From CAYMEK01 sp964389305 (GTDB taxonomy: Bacteria > Spirochaetota > Spirochaetia > SZUA-6 > DRHE01): a stretch of 20,219 bases of DNA. The stretch spans positions 1-20,219 of the forward strand of contig CAYMEK010000071.1 of the NCBI GenBank assembly GCA_964389305.1. Reading direction: 5' to 3'. A program made the position numbers and the translations under genes. Position 1 is the stretch's first letter, and each line of letters starts with the position of its first letter. This document shows, one piece after another, positions 15,458 through 20,219 of the stretch. Below the pieces are notes generated by a model. That model was not told where the DNA came from. It did not search any database and worked only from the letters and a program-made list of their open reading frames with translations.

Positions 15458-16254
15458 TGTTCACTTCCTGATATTTTCACATCGCGGAAGGGTTCGTCGA
15501 TCCTCGCCGCACTGCTCCCGATGACGATGAACATAGGAACGGCCAGCAGTGCGCCGGCAGCGATTCCGGCGGTATATCCGTATCCCACATCTTTCGTATT
15601 CGGATTTGGATCCATCAGCGCCGTTCCCAGATAATAGGTTCCGACCGGCAGAGCCGTGGACAGAAGAGCGAACAGGGCCCCGTATCCCCTTCTCTGCCGT
15701 TCTCTCCTGGCAATTTTCCGGAGAATCAGGACGGCCCTGTCCTCTCGGGCTTCCGCCTCCACATCGAGCAGGGAGCCGTACTCGGCTCTGATATCGACTT
15801 CAGGAACGACGAGGTAGGAAAGTCCCATGCCCATGGTCGTGTTCAGATACAACCCCTGAAAGAACCCTCCCAGAGCCGCTCCCCAAAAGTACGATTTCTC
15901 TTCATCCTCCGATTCCCGATCGTCCGGCGTAACAATCAACGCCAAAACCGCGCACCCTACGGAGAGCGTGCTGCCGCCGATGAAGAAGTTTCGCATCATG
16001 CGCCTGTTGGGGTCCTCCAGTCCCGGGCTGTGTTCCTCAACGTATCTCTCCAGGACTTCCAGGGCCGTGCCCGGTTTGCTCTCGCGTCGAGGGCCGGGGT
16101 AGATAACCGGCGCTGGTTCCGACGGGACCGATACCGCAGCCTCCGTCGACACGGGACTTGCCAGGTCGATCGGGGAGCCCGCAGATTGAGCGCCCGCAAC
16201 CCGGGTACATGCCGCCAGACAAACAACAGTAAGTGCTGCTATCTTTTGCATCAT
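15454..16254 (-). CDS. Putative lipoprotein with two or three hydrophobic segments, coupled to the vWA protein
   Basis: A 266-residue protein that I do not recognise. The N-terminus (MMQKIAALTVVCLAAC) ends in a good lipobox, LAAC, with C16 as the possible lipidated cysteine; cleavage after VAGA is an alternative. A low-complexity Ser/Pro/Ala linker (about 24-58) and a charged helix (ALEVLERYVEEH) follow, then hydrophobic segments at about 88-108 and 122-145, a basic helix (ILRKIARRERQRR) and two more hydrophobic stretches (about 193-211 and 226-245) ending in FRDVKISGSEQ. Starts at 16254 and 16251 are both possible; GGGAAG fits the second slightly better. The stop overlaps the vWA start by ATGA, so the two are translated together and probably act together at the envelope. 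Confidence 0.78.
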   Translation of the reverse strand: MMQKIAALTVVCLAACTRVAGAQSAGSPIDLASPVSTEAAVSVPSEPAPVIYPGPRRESKPGTALEVLERYVEEHSPGLEDPNRRMMRNFFIGGSTLSVGCAVLALIVTPDDRESEDEEKSYFWGAALGGFFQGLYLNTTMGMGLSYLVVPEVDIRAEYGSLLDVEAEAREDRAVLILRKIARRERQRRGYGALFALLSTALPVGTYYLGTALMDPNPNTKDVGYGYTAGIAAGALLAVPMFIVIGSSAARIDEPFRDVKISGSEQ

Positions 16255-16580
16255 CTTCCCACCTATATCGATTGCCCCGCCCGTCTGCCTGATCCTGAAT
16301 CGGCGCGACCGAACGTTGAGGCGCGGGCGGTTTTCTATACTTCCATTATAGTGGAGAGCCGACAGTCTGCAAATCTCTAGGTGTACCCGGAAGAGGATTC
16401 CTGCTGTCGCGCGGCAACGGCTGCCCTCACCGGCTCAGCGCCACCTCCACGGTCAATCCCGAGCCGCCACGCCTGGCGCTCGGGGTTGCTTGCCGGATCA
16501 CAGATATTACCGCTTGATATGTCAGGGGCACAATTACCCGCCTCTTGACTGCCTTGCCGATACTCCGGATACTCAGCTCC
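16255..16580. other. Divergent intergenic region of 326 bases
   Basis: This lies between the minus-strand lipoprotein and the plus-strand VanZ-like gene. It contains the promoter at 16345-16373 and an 84-base leader for the minus-strand operon. A dyad with one bulge (CGAG, C, CGCC paired with GGCGCTCG) is visible at about 16459-16481, with no T-run. A 51-codon open frame on the minus strand (16427-16582) has neither a ribosome site nor recognisable features. I see no RNA gene or riboswitch here. Confidence 0.6.
16345..16373 (-). promoter_or_regulatory. Promoter of the lipoprotein/vWA operon
   Basis: On the minus strand a perfect TATAAT (16350-16345) lies 17 bases after TTTGCA (16373-16368), a four-of-six match to the -35 box. 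Transcription would begin near 16338, giving a leader of about 84 bases before the lipoprotein start. No operator was recognised. Confidence 0.6.
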
Positions 16581-16961
16581 ATGCGAAGCCTGCGCTGGTG
16601 GCGCATCCTGACCGCCGTGGTAGCGGGATCGATTCTCATCCTGTCTCTGCTGCCGGAGCCCCCGGAGATACCGGGGAATGTTCGCTTCGCCGACAAGATC
16701 GCTCATTTCGCCGCCTACGCGGTTCTTGCTTTCCTGCTTTTCACCTCCTTGTTCAAGGCAAAGAAACTCCGCACCGTCATGCTCGTAACCCTATTGTGTC
16801 TGCTCTACGGCGGATTGATCGAATTCCTGCAGACCTTCACCCATCGCCAGCCCGAGATCTGGGACCTGATCGCTGATGCGATCGGAGCTGTTGGCGGCGC
16901 AGCGGCGGGAGCCGGTCTGAGCCGCCACGTCCGCCCCAGGAGCGAGCCGTCCAGGAATTGA
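16581..16961 (+). CDS. VanZ-like family membrane protein
   Basis: A 126-residue small membrane protein of the VanZ-like family, with four predicted helices. The family pattern is clear: a first helix ending in SLLPEPPEIP, then DKIAHFAAYAVLAFLLF, a third helix with LLYGGLIEFLQTFTHRQPEIWDL, and IADAIGAVGGAAAGAGL at the end. Members are found near envelope and sugar genes; the original VanZ gives low-level teicoplanin resistance, but most members are uncharacterised, so no resistance role should be assumed. The ATG at 16581 begins a normal-length protein; a TTG at 16545 in the same frame would add twelve residues. The ribosome site is weak. It is convergent with the CAP-domain gene, 85 bases away, where a CAGGGA/TCCCTG dyad (16981-17006) with a long loop is the only visible structure. 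Confidence 0.85.
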   Translation: MRSLRWWRILTAVVAGSILILSLLPEPPEIPGNVRFADKIAHFAAYAVLAFLLFTSLFKAKKLRTVMLVTLLCLLYGGLIEFLQTFTHRQPEIWDLIADAIGAVGGAAAGAGLSRHVRPRSEPSRN

Positions 16962-17046
16962 TAAAAACAGGCTGTAACTACAGGGAGGGGTAAATTTATT
17001 TCCCTGGCGCCGGTACGCGGAGCTGGCGCTTCTCCTCGAGCTCACC

Positions 17047-17709
17047 CTATTTGGAACAGGGATCGGCTTCCTCTCCAAACCATACGACCGCATAGGAGCC
17101 GTGCAGCCCGACGCCCATGGCCTTCCAGGTCATCCGACTCCAGGCGCCGGAGTTTACGATTACGGCGTTATGCAGAGGGCTGCTTCTCCATCCGGACAGG
17201 GCGCCCTCGGGAGTGTTTTGCCCGCTGCTCCACGAAGAGATCTCGTAGCCGTTGCCAGAGTATCCGGTCAGCTCTCTCGGCTTGTCCCACATACAGGAAG
17301 CCCTGGCATGGTCGCCCGTGTAGCAGCAGGGGGTCCATGGGCCGTTCTCGGACCAGCTGTGGAAGTTGCAGGCGCCGGCAGGCGGATGGACTTGAAGATC
17401 CCGTACGTGGGTCTTGGCAACGAAGGATAGACTCGGGGACAGGGGAATGGGGGGCAAGCCTTTCGATTTACGGTAGTCGGTAATGAGCCGGTACAAGCGC
17501 TGTTCATCGGCAGAGAGAACCGTCTCGCATGGATCTGCGGGCAGAGTAGTTGCCGCCCGTTCCCGCTCTGTTCGCGCGCTTATCGGCTCCCCGGCGCCGT
17601 CGGATCTGCCTCCTATTTGTGCCTCGAGAATACCCAGGGTGGAGCAGGCGGAGCTGCCCAAGAATATGGATACGAGGAGCACATACCTTGTCTTGAACCG
17701 GATCCCCAC
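17047..17709 (-). CDS. Cysteine-rich CAP-domain (SCP-like) lipoprotein
   Basis: A 220-residue exported protein of the CAP superfamily (cysteine-rich secretory, antigen 5, pathogenesis-related 1). The N-terminus (MGIRFKTRYVLLVSIFLGSSAC) is a lipoprotein-like signal with C22 in a relaxed lipobox. A linker (about 30-60) leads to the CAP domain, with LITDYRKSKGLPPIPLSPSL, THVRDL, the first cavity histidine H117 in CNFHSW, E155 in GNGYEIS, the second histidine H180 in SPLHNAVI, and YAVVWFGEEAD at the end. Six cysteines besides C22 (C61, C114, C128, C129, C139, C218) suggest disulfides outside the cytoplasm. The start is GTG at 17709 with GGAGG eight bases upstream; no in-frame ATG gives the signal peptide. 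Bacterial CAP proteins are mostly of unknown function; binding of a lipid, metal or envelope partner is possible. Confidence 0.85.
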   Translation of the reverse strand: MGIRFKTRYVLLVSIFLGSSACSTLGILEAQIGGRSDGAGEPISARTERERAATTLPADPCETVLSADEQRLYRLITDYRKSKGLPPIPLSPSLSFVAKTHVRDLQVHPPAGACNFHSWSENGPWTPCCYTGDHARASCMWDKPRELTGYSGNGYEISSWSSGQNTPEGALSGWRSSPLHNAVIVNSGAWSRMTWKAMGVGLHGSYAVVWFGEEADPCSK

Positions 17710-17773
17710 TGCGGCTGCCTCCGTACCATTGAAGCTCGTGCGCTTAAAGCGTTCTTTCTATCGCGCCGTCGTG

Positions 17774-17833
17774 GAGGCATTTTGCCTCATCGAAGCGGTT
17801 CGCGCAAGATCAAGATCCTGCCGGGAGGCAGGA
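17774..17833 (-). terminator. Two short hairpins after the GtsC-like gene
   Basis: On the minus strand, just after the GtsC-like stop at 17841, TCCTGCC/GGCAGGA (17833-17816, 7-bp stem, 4-base loop) is followed by ATCTTGATCTT, a weakly T-rich stretch. A second stem, GAGGCA/TGCCTC (17788-17774, 6 bp, 3-base loop), follows. The first could terminate or weaken transcription of the importer operon before the CAP gene. Neither has a true T-run, so this is a modest call. Confidence 0.35.
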
Positions 17834-17840
17834 GAAACGC

Positions 17841-18731
17841 CTATCCTATGACCGCTCCTGCGGTAAGCCCTCGCACGAAGTACTTTCCCGAGATGATGTA
17901 GACAAGGAGCGTCGGTATTCCGGCGATGATTGCCGCCGCCATATCCACGTTGTATTCCTTCACGCCCGTACTGGTATTCACGAGGTTGTTCAGGGCCACC
18001 GTAATGGGCTGGCTGTCGCTTCCTGAAAAGCACACCCCGAAGAGGAAGTCATTCCAGATCTGGGTGGTTTGCCAGATAATGGCCACCACGAAGATCGGCC
18101 CGGAGATCGGCAGAAAGACCCTCCAGAATATTTTGAAGAACGAAGCCCCGTCAATCTTGGCAGCCTCGACCAGTTCATTCGGAATCGCCACGTAGTAATT
18201 GCGAAAAAACAGGGATGTAAACGGCAGTCCGTAAATAGTATGGACCAGGATCAGGCCGCGAATGCTCTGGGCCATGCCCAGCCAACCCAGCGTCCGCGAC
18301 GTGGGAAGCAGAATCACCTGAAACGGAATGAAGCATCCAAGCAAGAGAAAGAAGAAAAAGGGTTCACTGCCCCTGAATCGCCATTTTGAGAATACATATC
18401 CGTTTACAGCCCCTATCAGGGTCGAGAACACCACGGCCGGAACCACCATTCGTACGGAGTTCAGGAAGTACCCTTTCAGTCCCACGCAGTTGACGCCGAT
18501 GCAGGCGCTCCCCCACGCTTTTTTCCAGGCCTCGAAGTCTATCTCGCGGGGCATGGAAATCAGGTTTCCGCTGCGGATGTCGGCCATGGTTTTGATCGAC
18601 GTGACGACCATCACGAAAAACGGTATGAGAAAGGAGATCGCCGCAGCTGCCAACAGGGCATATACCAAGACCCGGTAGAAGACGCGCCCCGGGGTCCACT
18701 CGCCGACTATTCTTGCTTCTGTACTAGGCAT
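17841..18731 (-). CDS. Glucose/mannose-type ABC permease (GtsC-like)
   Basis: A 296-residue inner-membrane subunit of MalG type. The block WGSACIGVNCVGLKGYFLNSVRMVVPAV, then GAVNGYVFSKWRFRG, is characteristic of the GtsC-like branch of glucose/mannose importers, as I recall it from Pseudomonas and alphaproteobacterial members. The EAA loop reads LVEAAKIDGASFFKIFWRVFLP, followed by TTQIWNDFLFG, and the C-terminus ends in GKYFVRGLTAGAVIG. The ATG at 18731 overlaps the upstream permease stop by eight bases (ATGCCTAG). It is the last gene of the operon: no ATPase or sugar-metabolism gene follows, and a CAP-domain gene lies downstream instead. The sugar is inferred from family resemblance, not from binding residues. 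Confidence 0.92.
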   Translation of the reverse strand: MPSTEARIVGEWTPGRVFYRVLVYALLAAAAISFLIPFFVMVVTSIKTMADIRSGNLISMPREIDFEAWKKAWGSACIGVNCVGLKGYFLNSVRMVVPAVVFSTLIGAVNGYVFSKWRFRGSEPFFFFLLLGCFIPFQVILLPTSRTLGWLGMAQSIRGLILVHTIYGLPFTSLFFRNYYVAIPNELVEAAKIDGASFFKIFWRVFLPISGPIFVVAIIWQTTQIWNDFLFGVCFSGSDSQPITVALNNLVNTSTGVKEYNVDMAAAIIAGIPTLLVYIISGKYFVRGLTAGAVIG

Positions 18732-19617
18732 TGCGGGTGCCTCGCAATTCCGAATACAGGTAGGGGATAATAAAGGCCATCACCGCCAGGTACATCACCA
18801 CGGCGCTCGCCGCACCCAAGGCCAGCCGGTCGTAGCGAAAGGCAAACGAGTACATGAAGGTCGCTGGCATATCCGTGGCGATTCCCGGTCCCCCCTGGGT
18901 CAACACCATTACCAGGTCGAAGCTCTTGATGGCGATATGCGACAAGATGACCACGGAGCTCAAGAACACCGGCCTCATGATGGGAATGAGAATGCTCGTG
19001 TATATCCTGGGCAGGGTGGCCCCGTCCACCTGAGCGGCCTGGATGAGGGAGTTGTCGATCCCGCGCAGTCCGGCCAGAAACAGGGCCATCACAAAGCCTG
19101 TGGATTGCCAGACAGCGGCGATCACTATCGTATAGATCGCCATCCTGGGATCCACGAGCCAGCGAAACGTGAATCCGCTAAAGCCCAATTGTCGAACGAG
19201 CCGCTCCAATCCCAGGTTGGGATTCAACATCCACTTCCATATGGCGCCTGTCACGATGAAGGAAAGAGCCATGGGATACAGGTATACGGTTCGAAAGAAC
19301 CCCTCGGCGCGGATCCGCTGATCGAGAAAGATAGCCAGCAACAATCCAAGGAGAATGCACAGGAAGATAAACAGCGCGCTGAAGACGAACAGGTTTTTGA
19401 TGGCCACCCACCAGCGAGGTTCCTGGGCAAACAGGGTGACATACTGCACAAATCCTACCAGTTTGTAATTAGGCAGGATCTTCGAGTTGGTAAGGGAGAT
19501 CCAGACAGTCCATAGAATAAATCCATAGATAAAAACGATTGCGGCCGCCATGGTGGGAGCCAGCACCAGTTTGGGTAGGATGTCGTCGCTGCGGCGAAGA
19601 GATCTTTTTTGCCTCAC
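18724..19617 (-). CDS. Glucose/mannose-type ABC permease (GtsB-like)
   Basis: A 297-residue inner-membrane subunit of MalF type, with six predicted helices, forming a pair with the GtsC-like protein. Family features are LAPTMAAAIVFIYGFILWTVWISLTNS, VGFVQYVTLF, FFRTVYLYPMALSFIVTGAIWKWMLNP, the EAA loop LIQAAQVDGATLPRIYTSILIP and FDLVMVLTQGGPG. YPMALSFIVTGxxWxW is typical of GtsB-like subunits. The start is GTG at 19617 with GAGGAG seven bases upstream. A strong hairpin terminator lies about 55 bases upstream, so permease expression depends on read-through from the binding-protein gene. Confidence 0.93.
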   Translation of the reverse strand: MRQKRSLRRSDDILPKLVLAPTMAAAIVFIYGFILWTVWISLTNSKILPNYKLVGFVQYVTLFAQEPRWWVAIKNLFVFSALFIFLCILLGLLLAIFLDQRIRAEGFFRTVYLYPMALSFIVTGAIWKWMLNPNLGLERLVRQLGFSGFTFRWLVDPRMAIYTIVIAAVWQSTGFVMALFLAGLRGIDNSLIQAAQVDGATLPRIYTSILIPIMRPVFLSSVVILSHIAIKSFDLVMVLTQGGPGIATDMPATFMYSFAFRYDRLALGAASAVVMYLAVMAFIIPYLYSELRGTRNA

Positions 19618-19666
19618 TTTAGCTCCTCTTGCTTGATGGTAATGTAGGTTCTATCAGTTTGCAACG

Positions 19667-19701
19667 AAAAAAACTGGACACCACTGTCGTGGTGTCCAGT
19701 T
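19667..19701 (-). terminator. Intrinsic terminator or attenuator between binding protein and permeases
   Basis: On the minus strand AACTGGACACCAC pairs perfectly with GTGGTGTCCAGTT (13 bp, loop GACA), followed directly by a run of seven T, overlapping the last base pairs. It lies 25 bases after the binding-protein stop and about 50 bases before the GtsB-like start. This is the standard device that gives much more binding protein than permease. On the plus strand no T-run follows, so it works in one direction. Confidence 0.9.
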
Positions 19702-19725
19702 GTAGAGACCTTATTTCTACCTGTC

Positions 19726-20219
19726 TTATTTGGCCCCTCGTACTGCGTTCGCCATTTGGGCGGCGGCATCCTTGGCACTCATATCCGAGTTGTAGAAGGC
19801 GGTGACCGTATCCATGATCGCCCCTCTGATAGCTCGACTGGTGGCCATTTCATGGGCCATGCTGGGCACCAGATCGCCGCTCTTGGCGCTGGCCGCGAAA
19901 TCCTTCATGGACAGACGCGCGGGAATGTCAAAGGGATCTTCCGGCATGCCCATGCGAACCGGGATGGACCCTTTATTGATGTTGAAAACCTCCTGAAATT
20001 TGGGTTCCAGGATCAACCGGGCCATCGCCTTTTGGGCCGCCTTGGCGCCCGGGTCCTTCACTTCGAACATGATGAAGCTGTCGACATTGAACAGGAATTG
20101 GTGGCTCGTTTGCGGTGCGTGGGTGGCGATGTAGTCCACGTCCGGCTTCTTGCCGGCTGCCGTAAACTCGCCCTTGGCCCAGTCACCCATGAACTGCATG
20201 CCCGCTTCGCCCTTGATCA
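19726..20219 (-). CDS. Glucose/mannose-type sugar-binding protein (GtsA-like, C-terminal part)
   Basis: The last 164 codons of an extracellular solute-binding protein; the start lies beyond the right edge. The visible part begins IKGEAGMQFMGDWAKGEF, the hallmark of the glucose-binding branch that includes Pseudomonas GtsA. It continues with YIATHAPQTSHQFLFNVDSFIMF, GSIPVRMGMPEDPFD and the C-terminal helix DAAAQMANAVRGAK. It lies directly upstream of GtsB- and GtsC-like permeases, which confirms the type. The frame is open to the edge upstream of the ATG at 20199, and that ATG lies inside the conserved block, so it is an internal methionine. The stop at 19726 is followed by the hairpin terminator. 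Confidence 0.92.
   Translation of the reverse strand, partial: IKGEAGMQFMGDWAKGEFTAAGKKPDVDYIATHAPQTSHQFLFNVDSFIMFEVKDPGAKAAQKAMARLILEPKFQEVFNINKGSIPVRMGMPEDPFDIPARLSMKDFAASAKSGDLVPSMAHEMATSRAIRGAIMDTVTAFYNSDMSAKDAAAQMANAVRGAK

Noticed and set aside
14003..15634. 543-codon frame on the plus strand, antisense to the vWA protein
   Set aside because: It is a mirror frame of a well-supported gene, without ribosome site or motif.
16427..16582. 51-codon minus-strand frame divergent from the VanZ-like gene
   Set aside because: It has no ribosome site, no family resemblance and no coding signal beyond being open.
16981..17006. CAGGGA/TCCCTG dyad between VanZ-like and CAP genes considered as a bidirectional terminator
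   Set aside because: The loop is 14 bases, the stem six, and there is no T-run at the right place.

Overview
The window looks like part of a high-G+C genome of a free-living, sugar-fermenting bacterium, most likely a spirochaete (Spirochaetaceae-like). This is an inference from three things. Several exported proteins have a signal peptide ending in a Gly/Thr/Gln/Glu-rich junction (GTGTQEK, AGGQEE), which is common in spirochaetal binding proteins. Carbohydrate ABC importers are very dense. There is a YesM/YesN-type two-component pair next to one of them. Two runs of exactly 100 N (8160-8259 and 12412-12511) show a scaffold joined from contigs, possibly a metagenome assembly, so gene order across them is not proven.

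Layout. (1) Positions 1-4824, minus strand: sensor histidine kinase, AraC-type response regulator, solute-binding protein and the start of a permease, read as one sugar-sensing and uptake locus. (2) Positions 4825-6949: a divergent region with a 32-bp-period GC-rich repeat and a promoter facing a GH1 beta-glucosidase, followed by a small nitroreductase. (3) Positions 7045-12295, plus strand: a LacI-type repressor with an 18-bp perfect palindrome at its own promoter, then, after a gap, binding protein, two permeases and a metallo-beta-lactamase-fold hydrolase in a tightly packed operon. This block looks less G+C-rich than its surroundings. (4) Positions 12300-17709: a fragment of an unknown gene, a polytopic membrane protein, a minus-strand pair (putative lipoprotein plus a von Willebrand A protein with a CsgG/FlgO-like C-terminus), a VanZ-like protein and a CAP-domain lipoprotein. 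(5) Positions 17841-20219, minus strand: a GtsABC-like glucose/mannose importer (end of binding protein, two permeases) with a strong hairpin terminator between the binding protein and the permeases.

How the genes work together. Three separate binding-protein-dependent sugar importers are present in whole or part, and none has an ATPase gene in view. They probably share an MsmK/MsiK-type ATPase encoded elsewhere. The first is probably switched by a membrane kinase that senses an extracellular ligand, and the divergent beta-glucosidase would hydrolyse an imported beta-glycoside. The second is probably repressed by its LacI protein, and its hydrolase may process the imported compound. No RNA gene, CRISPR array, phage or transposon was recognised. 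The less usual items are the vWA/CsgG-like fusion with its coupled lipoprotein and the hydrolase built into the LacI operon.
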